Positions 53,217 through 62,661 are shown, counted from the first letter of the stretch. The stretch: DNA of 64,000 bases from Mesorhizobium sp. (GCA_019635735.1 JAHBYX010000006.1:124001-188000); one strand, 5' to 3'. Numbers and translations are program-made. The notes: generated from the letters alone by a model not told the origin.

Positions 53217-53795
53217 TCAGAAGGGGTTCCAGGTCGGACGCTCGGTGACCTTCAGGTAGCCGACATTCACGCCGAGACGGGCGCCGACGCCGGTGCGCAC
53301 CGGCACGAGCAGCACGCGGCCGTTCTTCATGACGTTGAAGCCGAGGCCGGCCACCATGTAGGCCGAGCCCGCGACGCCGCCGAAGCGGCCGTAGACCGCT
53401 TCGATCGTGTCGAGGTTGTAGACCAGGATCATGGTGCGCGAGCCCTGGCCGCCGAAATCCCAGCCGAGCGACGGACCCTGCCAGAACACGCGGTGATCGC
53501 CGGCGTTCTTGGTATAGAGCGTGCCTTCGCCATAGGTCAGGCCACCGACGATGGCCCCGGACCCTTCCTCGCCAAGCACATAGCCGTTCGGCAGCCCGTA
53601 GGAGGCGAAGATCTTCTCGACGACGGTCGCGAGGCCACCCGACGTGGCGCCGAAGAACCTGTGTCCGGAATCGACGATTTCCTGCGCCGTGTACTCGTTC
53701 GCACGCGCGCCCGAGGCGAGCACCAGCGAAAGAGCCACGAACGCGGCGACCGCCGCCAAGGCGCGGAAGCTCCGCGCGAAGACATTGAGAAACAT
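53217..53795 (-). CDS. DUF1134 secreted protein
   Basis: This is a 192-residue protein. The signal peptide (SFRALAAVAAFVALSLVLAS, cleavage near residue 32 after ARA) makes it periplasmic or outer-membrane associated. The mature part, EIVDSGHRFFGATSGGLATV, then GSGAIVGGLTYGEGTLYTKN, GPSLGWDFGGQGSRTMILVY and RTGVGARLGVNVGYLKVTER, is glycine-rich and strand-like and matches DUF1134, a lipid-binding-like alphaproteobacterial family of unknown function. AGGGAGAATG precedes the ATG. Confidence 0.88.
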   Translation of the reverse strand: MFLNVFARSFRALAAVAAFVALSLVLASGARANEYTAQEIVDSGHRFFGATSGGLATVVEKIFASYGLPNGYVLGEEGSGAIVGGLTYGEGTLYTKNAGDHRVFWQGPSLGWDFGGQGSRTMILVYNLDTIEAVYGRFGGVAGSAYMVAGLGFNVMKNGRVLLVPVRTGVGARLGVNVGYLKVTERPTWNPF

Positions 53796-54084
53796 TGTAC
53801 ATTCTCCCTTCTTGGGAGCACCCTATTCGACGCCTGACCGCTGCGGCTCTGCGGCCGCTCGCAATCATTCGGCAACCCTAGGCGCTAATCCTTTTTCAAC
53901 AATTAATCCGTCAAATGATCGTGTTTCTTTGATGGCTGACGTGGCGTTGCACGCAGCCGTTTGTTGCCCGGTTTCAGGTCGGCGTATATCGCGAAGTCGC
54001 GGGTCCTGCGGTTGATTCGCAGTCCGCGGCGGGTGTCGGTTCCGGTTGCTTAGTACATTTCACGAATCAGGGGATTTCACGGGA

Positions 54085-54714
54085 ATGGCGGACCTTTTCA
54101 CGCTTTCGGCTCCGGAACTGGCGGCACTGCTGTGCAGCCGCGTGTGTCACGACATCATTTCGCCGGTCGGCGCCATCAACAACGGCCTCGAACTGCTGGA
54201 CGAAGGCGGCGCCGACGAGGACGCCATGAACCTCATCCGCACCAGCGCCCGCAATGCGTCGGCGCGGCTGCAGTTCGCCCGCATCGCCTTCGGCGCAGCC
54301 GGCTCGGCCGGGATGCAGATCGATACCGGTGACGCGGAAGCCGTCGCCGTCGCCTATGTCAGGAACGAGAAGCCGGACCTCGAATGGCTCGGGAAAAGGG
54401 TCCTGCTGCCCAAGAACAAGGTCAAGCTGATCCTCAATCTGATCCTCGTCGGCATCGGCGCGATCCCGCGCGGCGGCAAGATCAGGGTCAACCTCGACGA
54501 TCTCGACACCGCGCCCGTCTTCACGATCACGGCCACCGGGCCGATGGTGCGCGTGCCGCCGAAGTTCCTCGAACTGCACTCCGGCAACAAGCCCTCGGAG
54601 CCGATCGACGCGCACTCGGTGCAGCCCTACTACACGCTGCTGCTCGCGCGTGAATCGGGCATGGAGATTTCGATCCGCGCCGGCGCGGAGGAGATCGTGT
54701 TCGCCGCGCGCTGA
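54085..54714 (+). CDS. chpT: Histidine phosphotransferase ChpT
   Basis: This 209-residue protein relays phosphate from the CckA kinase to CtrA and CpdR in the alphaproteobacterial cell cycle. The phospho-acceptor is His22 in CSRVCHDIISPVGAINNGLE. The second, degenerate ATPase-like domain follows (LNLILVGIGAIPRGGKIRVN). ATG 54085 is chosen over an upstream TTG frame at 54046. It lies near ctrA, as in Brucella, with a single-domain receiver gene between them. Confidence 0.92.
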   Translation: MADLFTLSAPELAALLCSRVCHDIISPVGAINNGLELLDEGGADEDAMNLIRTSARNASARLQFARIAFGAAGSAGMQIDTGDAEAVAVAYVRNEKPDLEWLGKRVLLPKNKVKLILNLILVGIGAIPRGGKIRVNLDDLDTAPVFTITATGPMVRVPPKFLELHSGNKPSEPIDAHSVQPYYTLLLARESGMEISIRAGAEEIVFAAR

Positions 54715-54898
54715 ATGCGCGCGTGATGCTGACAGTATATCGGCGTCGAATTGAAGTTATCCCGGCCGGGCATTTAATGTGTCGATGAATACATTTTTAA
54801 GCATCGGTTTTGACGGTTTTTTACTGTCCTGCGGGTAGTGTCCGCCTAGATGGACCCGAAGCACTTCGCCTCGGGGACGCCGAGCCAAGGGCATACCG

Positions 54899-55267
54899 AT
54901 GAAGCGCTGCATGATCGTGGACGACTCCAGTGTGATCCGTAAGGTCGCCAAGCGCATCCTGACGGGTCCGGATATGATGGTCGTCGAGGCTTCGACCGGA
55001 GCGCAGGCGCTGGACATGTGCCTGGCGCAGATGCCCGACATCATCGTCGTCGACGGCGGTCTGACGGACATGACGACGGTCGAGTTCATCCGCCAGGCCG
55101 TGACCATTCCGGCCGTCATCCGCCCCCGTATCATGATCTGCCTGCCGCAGTTCGACCTTGGCGCGATCATGCGTGCCAAGCGCGCGGGCGCCGCCGGCTT
55201 CGTGCTGAAGCCGTTCAACAGGCCGCAGCTGCTCGAGCGCTTCCGCCAGTTCCAGGCCGCGGCCTGA
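54899..55267 (+). CDS. Single-domain response regulator
   Basis: This is a 122-residue stand-alone receiver. The acidic pair is Asp8-Asp9, the phospho-acceptor is Asp52 (IIVVDGGL), and Lys104 is in FVLKPFNRP. The usual Thr/Ser switch position (after beta-4) is replaced by Cys-Leu in IMICLPQF, so signalling may be altered. It has no output domain and resembles DivK/CpdR-type relays. Its place between chpT and ctrA suggests a role in the CckA-ChpT-CtrA relay, but this is inference. Confidence 0.87.
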   Translation: MKRCMIVDDSSVIRKVAKRILTGPDMMVVEASTGAQALDMCLAQMPDIIVVDGGLTDMTTVEFIRQAVTIPAVIRPRIMICLPQFDLGAIMRAKRAGAAGFVLKPFNRPQLLERFRQFQAAA

Positions 55268-55305
55268 GCCCGGTCGGCGGCAAAGGCAAGAGCTCGATCA
55301 AACAG

Positions 55306-55340
55306 AAAAAGGCCCGCGGCTGACCCGCCGGGCCCTTTCT
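55306..55340. terminator. Bidirectional terminator between receiver gene and ctrA
   Basis: GGCCCG (55311-55316) pairs with CGGGCC (55329-55334) with further inner pairs. The plus strand continues CTTTCTT, and the minus strand shows TTTTTC from the A tract at 55306-55310. The site sits between two convergent genes. Confidence 0.8.
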
Positions 55341-55359
55341 TAAATACCGGTAGAGAATG

Positions 55360-56055
55360 TCAGGCGCTGACGCGCAGGTCTTCCGGCTCGCGCAGCACAT
55401 AGCCGCGGCCCCAGACCGTCTCGATATAGTTCTGGCCGCCCGACGCGGCGTCGAGCTTCTTGCGCAGCTTGCAGATGAAGACGTCGATGATCTTCAGTTC
55501 CGGCTCGTCCATGCCGCCGTAGAGGTGGTTGAGGAACATTTCCTTGGTGAGCGTGGTGCCCTTGCGGAGCGAAAGCAGCTCCAGCATCTGGTATTCCTTG
55601 CCCGTCAGGTGCACCCGCTGGCCGCCGACCTCGACGGTCTTGGCGTCCAGGTTCACGATCAGGTCGCCGGTACTGATGACGGACTGGGCGTGACCCTTCG
55701 AGCGGCGGACGATGGCGTGGATGCGCGCCACGAGCTCGTCCTTGTGGAAAGGCTTGGTCATGTAGTCGTCCGCGCCGAAGCCCAGGCCGCGAACCTTGTC
55801 CTCGATACCGGCCATGCCCGAAAGGATCAGGATCGGGGTCTTCACCTTGGAAAGACGCAGCGTCCGAAGCACCTCGTAACCGGACATGTCCGGGAGGTTC
55901 AGATCGAGCAGGATGATGTCGTAGTCGTAAAGCTTGCCGAGATCGACGCCTTCCTCACCGAGGTCGGTCGTATAGACGTTGAAGCTCTCGGATTTGAGCA
56001 TCAGCTCAATGCTCTGGGCCGTTGCACTGTCATCTTCAATCAGCAGGACGCGCAT
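55360..56055 (-). CDS. ctrA: Cell cycle response regulator CtrA
   Basis: This is a 231-residue OmpR-type regulator. The receiver has [20 protein letters not shown], phospho-acceptor Asp51 ([14 protein letters not shown]) and Lys in [10 protein letters not shown]. The C-terminal winged helix has [20 protein letters not shown] and [20 protein letters not shown]. CtrA controls division, motility and replication and is essential in most Hyphomicrobiales. It ends RVSA, unlike the Caulobacter Ala-Ala degradation tail. Upstream are GANTC sites and a TTAACCAT box. Confidence 0.98.
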   Translation of the reverse strand: MRVLLIEDDSATAQSIELMLKSESFNVYTTDLGEEGVDLGKLYDYDIILLDLNLPDMSGYEVLRTLRLSKVKTPILILSGMAGIEDKVRGLGFGADDYMTKPFHKDELVARIHAIVRRSKGHAQSVISTGDLIVNLDAKTVEVGGQRVHLTGKEYQMLELLSLRKGTTLTKEMFLNHLYGGMDEPELKIIDVFICKLRKKLDAASGGQNYIETVWGRGYVLREPEDLRVSA

Positions 56056-56505
56056 TTCATTCCCCTTCTCCGCCGCCGGACCGGAGCATCAATCCGGCCA
56101 AGGACAGTGATTGCCTGATTCAGAAGCTGCCACCGAATGGTTAACAAAATCTGATTCCACAACGCAAGGACAATCAGCTTTTGCCAACTCTTCGCAACAC
56201 GCATTTGAATCCAAACGCGAATCACCCACCGAGCTTCTTAAACCACCGAATTAGGAAATCAGCGTAAGCTGGTGTTCCGGATTCGCTGTCTCCGAATATC
56301 GGTCCCCACCGATCGATTTTTACCGGCCCTTAAGCCATGACCCGTATGATTAACAATGCGCGTAAACGAAAGGTTACCAAGTCCGTCTCGCCTTAAGATT
56401 TTATTCGGCACGATGGACGACACTGTCGGATGTAGCGCACGGCCCGCCCGACCCGGCGGATCCGATGTTTTGTCGAGTTGGGTTCGTGTTCTGGAGTTTG
56501 TCGTC
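56056..56505. other. Divergent regulatory region of ctrA and fliJ
   Basis: No gene is visible in these 450 bases. The region is AT-richer than its surroundings and holds five GANTC sites (56117, 56153, 56207, 56219, 56280), a TTAACCAT box on the minus strand (56144-56137) and a near match TTAACAAT on the plus strand (56350-56357). It must carry the promoters of both genes. Confidence 0.7.
56137..56144 (-). promoter_or_regulatory. CtrA half-site TTAACCAT upstream of ctrA
   Basis: The minus-strand sequence TTAACCAT matches the known CtrA half-site and lies about 82 bases before the ctrA start. It suggests autoregulation. No second half-site at the correct spacing was found. Confidence 0.5.
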
Positions 56506-56880
56506 ATGAAGTCACGCGGGAATCTCGTCAGACTGAAGAAATTCCAGGTCAGCGAGAAGCGTCGTCAGCTTCTTCAGATCGAGATGATGGTGGCCGAATT
56601 CGAACGTATGGCCAACGAACTCGACGCGCAGATCGCCTCGGAAGAGCGCAAGTCCGGCATCACCGACATCAATCACTTCGCATATCCCACCTTCGCGAAG
56701 GCGGCGCGCCTGCGCCGCGACAACCTCAAGACCTCGCAGCACGATCTCCTGCAGCAGAAGGCCGGCGCCGAAGCCGCCCTCGCCGAGGCCGAGGCTGAAC
56801 TCTCCAAGGCCGAAATGCTGGAAAACCGCGATACCCGGCAACGCGAACTCGAGACCGACGCCCGTCGCGCCGTCGGCTGA
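56506..56880 (+). CDS. fliJ: Flagellar export chaperone FliJ
   Basis: This is a 124-residue, all-helical coiled-coil protein. The opening MKSRGNLVRLKKFQVSEKRR and FERMANELDAQIASEERKSG, with HFAYPTFAKAARLRRDNLKT in the middle, match the alphaproteobacterial FliJ type that assists the flagellar export ATPase. FliI is not in the window. ATG 56506 was chosen; the upstream frame from 56356 is not protein-like. Its position opposite ctrA fits CtrA control of motility genes. Confidence 0.85.
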   Translation: MKSRGNLVRLKKFQVSEKRRQLLQIEMMVAEFERMANELDAQIASEERKSGITDINHFAYPTFAKAARLRRDNLKTSQHDLLQQKAGAEAALAEAEAELSKAEMLENRDTRQRELETDARRAVG

Positions 56881-56960
56881 ACGACGCCCCGCCTCGACGT
56901 ATCGCGTGAACCGCTTGCGCGAAGCTTACGCCCGGGGCTTTCCTTCGCTATAGGAACCCG

Positions 56961-57416
56961 ATGCGGTTCCTGCTCCCGGCCGTGCTGTGCGGCGCCACCT
57001 TCTCCTTTGCGCTCGGCATCACCTTGCCGCTGGTCCGGATCGAACGCTTCCTGATCCTGTCGGACGAGCCGTCCCTGATCGCCATGATCTCGAGCCTCTG
57101 GAACGCCGGCGACTGGCCGATCGCGGCTCTCATCCTGGTCTTCTCGATCATCTTTCCGGCAATGAAGCTCTATCTGCTTCACGCCGCCGCCTTCGCGCAG
57201 TCGGCCGGCGACCGGATGCTGCCGGCCTGGTTCCGCGCGCTGTCGAACTGGTCGATGCTGGATGTGCTGCTGGTGGCGCTGGTGATCTTCGCGGCGAAGA
57301 CAAGCGGCCTCGCAACCGCCTTCACGCAGCCGGGGCTGTGGTTCTTCGCCGGATCGGTGGTGCTGACGGTGGCGGCCGCGTCGCTGGTGAAATCGCGACA
57401 GGCGGGCGCGAAATAG
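56961..57416 (+). CDS. PqiA-family membrane protein
   Basis: This is a 151-residue, single PqiA unit with four hydrophobic helices (about 5-22, 52-75, 93-112 and 120-142). The conserved parts are FALGITLPLVRIERF, IIFPAMKLYLLHAAAF and WSMLDVLLVALVIFAAKTSG. PqiA proteins act with MCE-domain proteins in lipid transport and membrane stress, but this short form has no partner here. AGGAACCC precedes the ATG. It converges on sciP with seven bases between. Confidence 0.85.
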   Translation: MRFLLPAVLCGATFSFALGITLPLVRIERFLILSDEPSLIAMISSLWNAGDWPIAALILVFSIIFPAMKLYLLHAAAFAQSAGDRMLPAWFRALSNWSMLDVLLVALVIFAAKTSGLATAFTQPGLWFFAGSVVLTVAAASLVKSRQAGAK

Positions 57417-57422
57417 GGAAGC

Positions 57423-57701
57423 TTAGTGCCTGTACTGCTGGATGCGGGTGGTGCGCAGGCCGGCCAGGCCGTACTCGTCGATCGACGCCTGCCACGACAG
57501 GAATTCCTCGGTGGTCAGCTTATAGCGCTGGCATGCCTCTTCGAGGCTGAGAAGCCCGCCACGAACGGCGGCGACGACCTCGGCCTTGCGGCGGATGACC
57601 CAGCGGCGCGTATTCGACGGCGGCAGGTCGGCAATGGTAAGGGGGCTGCCGTCCGGCCCGATGACATACTTGACGCGAGGTCTGATCAGATCGGTCATCA
57701 T
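57423..57701 (-). CDS. sciP: CtrA inhibitor SciP (DUF1153)
   Basis: This is a 92-residue protein. It starts [20 protein letters not shown] and contains the helix-turn-helix stretch [20 protein letters not shown] then [20 protein letters not shown]. SciP binds CtrA-controlled promoters and blocks CtrA activation in G1 cells. GAGAG precedes the paired ATGs at 57701 and 57698. The location next to mnmA and near ctrA is typical of this order. Confidence 0.95.
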   Translation of the reverse strand: MMTDLIRPRVKYVIGPDGSPLTIADLPPSNTRRWVIRRKAEVVAAVRGGLLSLEEACQRYKLTTEEFLSWQASIDEYGLAGLRTTRIQQYRH

Positions 57702-57924
57702 ACTCTCTAAACTACGCACTCACACTCGATCCAGAACACAATACCGCCACAGGTTTAAAAATTGCCTAAGCGGAACAATCGAATTCGAAGGCTTTCAACA
57801 CTCTGTTTTGATTGGATATTTTGTCCCGCCCGCCGGTCCGTTCGCCCGACGCGTGGCACATGGAAGGGGCTTGACCTATATTGCCATCAGCCTCAAGACC
57901 CACTTTCCGCACGGCCATGCAGCG

Positions 57925-59118
57925 ATGACGACGAACAGCCTCGACCTTCCCGGACGTCCAGAAGACACGCGCGTCGTCGTCGCGATGTCGGGCGGCGTGG
58001 ATTCCTCGGTCGTTGCCGGTCTGCTCAAGCGGCAGGGCTATGATGTCGTCGGCGTCACGCTTCAGCTCTATGATCACGGCGCCGCCACCCACCGGCCCGG
58101 CTCCTGCTGCGCCGGACGCGATATCGACGACGCCCGCCGCGTCGCCGAGACGATCGGCATTCCGCACTACGTGCTCAACTACGAGCAGCGCTTTCGCGAA
58201 GCGGTGATCGACCCGTTCACGGCAAGCTATGCCGCCGGTGAAACGCCCATTCCCTGTGTCGTCTGCAACCAGACGGTCAAGTTCGCCGACCTCCTGGCCA
58301 CCGCGCGGGACCTCGGAGCGGATGCGCTCGCCACCGGCCACTATATCCGTTCCCGCGCCAACGGCGCCCATCGCGCGCTTTTCCGGCCGGTCGACGCCGA
58401 CCGCGACCAGAGCTACTTCCTTTTCGCCACGACGCAGGAGCAGATCGACTTCCTGCGCTTCCCGCTCGGCGACCTGCCGAAGCCGCGCGTGCGCGAGCTC
58501 GCAGCGGAGATGGGCCTTACCGTCGCCCAGAAGCAGGACAGCCAGGACATCTGCTTCGTGCCCCAGGGCAAGTATTCCGACATCATCGCCAAGCTCAGGC
58601 CCGAGGCGGCGTCACCGGGCGAGATCGTCCATCTCGACGGCCGCGTGCTCGGCCGCCACGACGGCATTCTCCACTACACGATCGGCCAGCGCCGCGGCAT
58701 CGGCGTCGCGACCGGAGATCCGCTCTACGTGGTGCACATCGACGCCGCCCACGCGCGCGTTGTCGTCGGGCCGCGCGAGGCACTGGAGACCCGAAAGGTC
58801 GTGCTGCGCGACATGAACTGGCTGGGCGACATGCCGATCGAGGCGCTTCCCGCGTCGGGTCTCGAACTCTTCGCAAGGGTGCGCTCGACCCGCCGTCCCG
58901 CTCCCGCCGTACTGCGCTGGACGGACGGCCGGGCGGAGGTGGAACTCGCGGCAGGCGAACAGGGCGTAGCCGCCGGCCAGGCCTGCGTGCTCTATGACGG
59001 CGAGGGAGACGGCGCGCGCGTCTTCGGCGGCGGCTTCATCGCACGCTCCGAGCGCGCTCCCGAGGCGGAAGCCATGCTGCGGAAGATGGAAGCCGAGGGA
59101 ACCCGGCTGCCGGCCTGA
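57925..59118 (+). CDS. mnmA: tRNA-specific 2-thiouridylase MnmA
   Basis: This 397-residue enzyme 2-thiolates the wobble U34 of tRNA Lys, Glu and Gln using sulfur relayed to it. The ATP loop is SGGVDSS (22-28). The catalytic cysteines by family comparison are Cys114 ([10 protein letters not shown]) and Cys210 ([15 protein letters not shown]). The C-terminal barrel has [11 protein letters not shown]. It converges on the aminotransferase gene with only two bases between stops. The start at ATG 57925 matches the family; a long upstream extension is not protein-like. Confidence 0.97.
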   Translation: MTTNSLDLPGRPEDTRVVVAMSGGVDSSVVAGLLKRQGYDVVGVTLQLYDHGAATHRPGSCCAGRDIDDARRVAETIGIPHYVLNYEQRFREAVIDPFTASYAAGETPIPCVVCNQTVKFADLLATARDLGADALATGHYIRSRANGAHRALFRPVDADRDQSYFLFATTQEQIDFLRFPLGDLPKPRVRELAAEMGLTVAQKQDSQDICFVPQGKYSDIIAKLRPEAASPGEIVHLDGRVLGRHDGILHYTIGQRRGIGVATGDPLYVVHIDAAHARVVVGPREALETRKVVLRDMNWLGDMPIEALPASGLELFARVRSTRRPAPAVLRWTDGRAEVELAAGEQGVAAGQACVLYDGEGDGARVFGGGFIARSERAPEAEAMLRKMEAEGTRLPA

Positions 59119-59120
59119 AC

Positions 59121-60260
59121 CTACTCGGCCGCGATCGCGGCGTTGTGCCCGACATAGCCGGCGATCGCGTCGCAGATCTGATCCTGATCGGCTTCGCTCA
59201 GATAGGGATGCATCGGCAGGCAGAGGATCCGCTCAGGCAGGGACTCCGACACCGGCAGACCGCCGGGCGTGCGCGGGAAGCGCTCATAAGCCACCTGCTG
59301 GTGCAGCGGCTTGACGTAGTAGATGACCGATGGAATGCCCTGGGCTTGCAGGTGTGCCTTCAGCCCGTCGCGCACCGGCGTCTCGATCGCATACTGCGCC
59401 CAGGCCGAGCGGTTGCCCGCTGGCATATGCGCCGGCTTGACGATGCCCGTGAGACGCTCGGCATAGCGCTTCGCGACGACCTGGCGCGCCTCCATCTCGT
59501 CTTCGAGGATGGCGAGTTTCTCGATCAGGATCGCCGCCTGGATCGTGTCGAGGCGGGAGTTCAGCCCGACATGCACGTTGTCGTACTGGGTCTCGCCCTT
59601 GCCGTGGAAGGCGAAGGAGCGCAGCCGTTCGGCCATCGCATCATCATTGGTGAACATGGCGCCGCCGTCGCCGTAGCAGCCGAGCGGCTTGGCCGGGTAG
59701 AAGCTCGTCGACGCGACGTCGCCGAAGGCGCCGCACTTGACGCCCTTGCGCACGCCGCCGATCGCCTGCGCCGCGTCCTCGATGACCATCAGGCCTTCCC
59801 GCGCCGCAATGGCACCGATCGCGTCATAGTCGGCGGCAAGACCGAACAGGTCGACGGGGATGATCGCGCGGGGTGTGAGACGTCCTTCCGCCTTGACCAT
59901 CGCGATCGCCGCCTCGAGGCTCTCGATGTCGATGTTGTACGTATCCGGATCGATGTCGACGAAGACCGGTTCGGCCTTGGCCAGCGCCACGACTTCAGCC
60001 GTCGCCGCGAAGGTGAAGCTCGGCACGAACACCGCGTCGCCGGGGCCGATTCCGCAAGCATAGAGCGGCAAGAGCAGCGCATCGGTGCCGTTGGCGCAGG
60101 CGACCACGTTCTTCACGCCGACATAATCGGCAAGCTGCTTCTCGAATGTCGCGACTTCGGGGCCGAGGATGTAGCGGCCGTCGTTCACCACCTTGTCGAT
60201 CGCGGCTTTCAGGCGGTCGTTGATGCGTGCGCGCTGGGCCGCGAGGTCGATGAACTGCAT
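59121..60260 (-). CDS. DegT/DnrJ/EryC1-family aminotransferase (WbpE-like)
   Basis: This is a 379-residue PLP-dependent sugar aminotransferase. It starts MQFIDLAAQRARINDRLKAA. The cofactor-binding region has ACANGTDALLLPLYACG and IEDAAQAIGG. The Schiff-base Lys is in SFYPAKPLGCYGDGGAMFT. It transfers an amino group to a nucleotide keto-sugar, giving a 3- or 4-amino sugar for surface glycans. The oxidoreductase gene upstream on the same strand (139 bases away) is the expected partner that would make the keto-sugar. Confidence 0.92.
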   Translation of the reverse strand: MQFIDLAAQRARINDRLKAAIDKVVNDGRYILGPEVATFEKQLADYVGVKNVVACANGTDALLLPLYACGIGPGDAVFVPSFTFAATAEVVALAKAEPVFVDIDPDTYNIDIESLEAAIAMVKAEGRLTPRAIIPVDLFGLAADYDAIGAIAAREGLMVIEDAAQAIGGVRKGVKCGAFGDVASTSFYPAKPLGCYGDGGAMFTNDDAMAERLRSFAFHGKGETQYDNVHVGLNSRLDTIQAAILIEKLAILEDEMEARQVVAKRYAERLTGIVKPAHMPAGNRSAWAQYAIETPVRDGLKAHLQAQGIPSVIYYVKPLHQQVAYERFPRTPGGLPVSESLPERILCLPMHPYLSEADQDQICDAIAGYVGHNAAIAAE

Positions 60261-60399
60261 GGGTCGCCCTTGTCAGGTCTTGTGGCTGGGCGGCCAGAAG
60301 CCGCCGGCGGACATGCCGTCTTAATTCGATCCGCAGGCCCGCGCCAGTGCGTCGGTTTCACACACATGCCGCCCCTGTAAGGCGGGGTGATCGCAATAC

Positions 60400-61353
60400 T
60401 CAGTCGTGCGTGACGGTTCCGGCGGTGAGGATGCGCAGCACGCCGATCGCCTCCTCGCCGCTGGTGCGCGGCTCGGAACGCGTCTCGATGCACGCGATGA
60501 AATGCTGCAGTTCGCGCGTCAGGGGCATGCCCTCGGCGACGGGAACGTAAGTCGGCTCGTTGGCAGTAAACGCCCAGTGGCCGCTGTCCTGCCAAACCGC
60601 ATGGCGGTAGACGGCGAGCTTGCGCTCCCAGGGTTCGACATCGTCGAACACCGCCATCGACTTGGTGCCGACCACCGTCAGCCGCCGCTCGCGGTAGGGA
60701 TTGAGCCGCGAGGTGAACAGATGGCTGCGCAACCCGTTGGGAAAGCGCATGTGCAGGTGGGCGAAATCCGACAGGTGGTCGAGCAGCGCCGCCCCCTCCC
60801 CGCGCACCTCGATCGGTGCGGCGCCGGTGATCGCCAGGATCATCGACAGATCGTGCGGGGCGAGATCCCACAGCGCGTCGTTTTCGGTGTGGAATTTGCC
60901 GAGGCCGAGCCTGTGGGAGTGGATGTACTTGATCTCGCCGAGATCGCCGCGGTCGATCAGATCCTTCAGCGTCTCGAAGGCGGGGTGGAAGCGCAGCACA
61001 TGGCCGGTCATGAAGATGCGCCCGGCCGCCTTCGCTGCCGCCACCGCGCGCTCGGCGTCCGCCACCGTGAGCGCGATCGGCTTCTCGACCAGCACGTCCT
61101 TGCCGGACTCGACCGCGCGGATCGCCATCTCGGCGTGGAACTGCGGCGGCAGAGCCATGACGATGGCGTCGATGTCGTCGCGCGAAAACAGGTCATCGGG
61201 TGCGATCGCCAACACGTCCTGCTCGACGGCGAAGCCTTCGGCGCGGGCCAGGTTGGCATCGGAGACCGCGTGCAGGGCGCCGAGAGACTTCAGCGTGCGG
61301 ATATGGTTGCTGCCCCAGTATCCGCAGCCGAGAACTGCAATGCGCGGCGCCAT
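60400..61353 (-). CDS. Gfo/Idh/MocA-family oxidoreductase (WlbA/WbpB-like)
   Basis: This is a 317-residue NAD-dependent enzyme. The Rossmann start is IAVLGCGYWGSNHIRTLKSL (GCGYWG 9-14), and the catalytic signature EKPIALT contains the conserved Lys. GHVLRFHPAFETL and LWDLAPHDLSMIL carry family His residues. It would oxidise the C3 hydroxyl of a UDP-hexuronate or similar sugar for the adjoining aminotransferase. The ATG at 61353 was chosen; the longer upstream frame is not protein-like. Confidence 0.9.
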   Translation of the reverse strand: MAPRIAVLGCGYWGSNHIRTLKSLGALHAVSDANLARAEGFAVEQDVLAIAPDDLFSRDDIDAIVMALPPQFHAEMAIRAVESGKDVLVEKPIALTVADAERAVAAAKAAGRIFMTGHVLRFHPAFETLKDLIDRGDLGEIKYIHSHRLGLGKFHTENDALWDLAPHDLSMILAITGAAPIEVRGEGAALLDHLSDFAHLHMRFPNGLRSHLFTSRLNPYRERRLTVVGTKSMAVFDDVEPWERKLAVYRHAVWQDSGHWAFTANEPTYVPVAEGMPLTRELQHFIACIETRSEPRTSGEEAIGVLRILTAGTVTHD

Positions 61354-61505
61354 GAATGTCGTTCCAGGAGAAAAGGTGGCAGACACATAGCCAGCGAACA
61401 GGGCGAACTCAACCCCGGCGCGCCAGGGACGCAGCGTCAGCCGTTGTGCTGCGGGCAGCGCCAGCCGGCGGCGCCCAAACCATAATTGCCGGCTCCCTCC
61501 ACTGC

Positions 61506-61535
61506 TTGACAGGCCCCGCCGGCGCACACTATATC
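61506..61535 (+). promoter_or_regulatory. Sigma-70-type promoter of the tRNA-Met gene
   Basis: TTGACA (61506-61511) and TATATC (61530-61535) are 18 bases apart, about 68 bases before the tRNA. The match is strong for an alphaproteobacterium. Confidence 0.7.
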
Positions 61536-61602
61536 GCGCGCATCCTTGCGGAGGCCTCGCCTGACCAGCGTGGCCGGGTATCGGCTTGTCCGGACGCCCT
61601 GT

Positions 61603-61679
61603 GGCGGAGTAGCTCAGTTGGTTAGAGCACGGGAATCATAATCCTGGGGTCGGTGGTTCGAGTCCACTCTCCGCTACCA
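61603..61679 (+). tRNA. tRNA-Met (CAT anticodon)
   Basis: The 77-base cloverleaf folds with acceptor GGCGGAG/CTCCGCT (a G-T wobble at the first pair), D arm AGCTCAGTTGGTTAGAGC, anticodon loop ATCATAA giving CAT, T arm GGTGGTTCGAGTCCACT and an encoded CCA end. The D arm is that of the elongator methionine tRNA; a lysidine-modified tRNA-Ile with the same anticodon is less likely. There is no integrase beside it. Confidence 0.95.
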
Positions 61680-61872
61680 TCAATTCTCGGAAATCATTGG
61701 TATTTTCGGCATGCGGCGAACGCCGACCGCGCCGCATGCCGCGCGTGCCCCTGCCGTCACTCCGAGAGCCGCGCGCCAATCGTCATCATCGATCACACGA
61801 TTTCACGTCCCGCCAGACGAGCTTGCCAGCGCTCACAGCGTCCAGTGGCCGATCGACGTGCCGTCGGTCCTG

Positions 61873-62661
61873 TCAGGACTCGGGGATGCCGCCGAGTTCG
61901 AGCAGGCGGTTGCGGTCGTCGAGGTCGATGTTGATGTCGAAGACGACGCCGTCGGTGCGATAGACGAGTTGCGCCAGGCAGATGACCTCGCCGGCGGCGT
62001 TGAGGAAGATGCGCCGCACGCGCATGACCGGCTCGTTCACCTGGATGTCGAGCTCCGCCGCCTCCTGCGGCATGGCCGACACGACGCGCAAGGTCTGCCG
62101 TACCCGCGAAAGCCCGATGTCCTTGGCGTCGTAGAGCAGGTTGCTGATGAGCTCGGTGGCCCAGAGACGCTTGGGAATCAGTTCGTATACGCGGTCGGAC
62201 ACGAGGTATTCCCCGACGATGAACGGCCGGCCCGCCCGTTCGAAAACCCGCTTCATGTAGCGATAGGGGGCGGCCGATGTGCCCTCCTCCGGCAGGATGC
62301 GCAGCTCGGTCGCAGCCGGGCGCGTCGCGAGCACCCGGAAGCTCAGGGACGACCCCCGGTTCAAGGGCGAACGGATCAGGCCGTATGGCACCGCGACCGC
62401 AGTCTCGGGCTTCGCGGTGACGAACGTGCCCCGGCCGCGTTCCGCGCTGATCAGCCCTTCCTTCTCCAGTCCCGAGAGGGCGTGGCGGACCGTCATCGGC
62501 GACACGCCGAAGGTCGCGACGAGATGTTTCAGGGTCGGCAGGCGGTCGCCCACGCTCCAGGTTTCATCCGCGATACGGCGGCGGATGATCGCGGCGAGCT
62601 GGACGTAGTAGGGCGTCCCGTCTTCTCGGAGCAGCTGCTTCTCTGCGGTTTCGGTCGGCAA
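61873..62661 (-). CDS. GntR-family regulator with UTRA domain
   Basis: This is a 262-residue HutC-type regulator. The winged helix has YYVQLAAIIRRRIADETWSV then TLKHLVATFGVSPMTVRHAL (about 20-65) and the wing SAERGRGTFVT. The UTRA effector domain follows (YRYMKRVFERAGRPFIVGEY, AAGEVICLAQLVYRTDGVVF). The TTG at 62661 is chosen because GGGAGGGG precedes it; a longer frame starts at TTG 62769, inside the palindrome. It is divergent from the ABC substrate-binding gene and probably controls it and itself. Confidence 0.9.
   Translation of the reverse strand: MPTETAEKQLLREDGTPYYVQLAAIIRRRIADETWSVGDRLPTLKHLVATFGVSPMTVRHALSGLEKEGLISAERGRGTFVTAKPETAVAVPYGLIRSPLNRGSSLSFRVLATRPAATELRILPEEGTSAAPYRYMKRVFERAGRPFIVGEYLVSDRVYELIPKRLWATELISNLLYDAKDIGLSRVRQTLRVVSAMPQEAAELDIQVNEPVMRVRRIFLNAAGEVICLAQLVYRTDGVVFDINIDLDDRNRLLELGGIPES

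Noticed and set aside
56340..56400. Full CtrA site TTAA-N7-TTAA upstream of fliJ
   Set aside because: TTAA occurrences are present, but none have the 7-base spacing; only a near half-site remains.
61603..61679. tRNA gene as an integration site of a mobile element
   Set aside because: No integrase, no repeat of the tRNA end and no change in composition are seen downstream.
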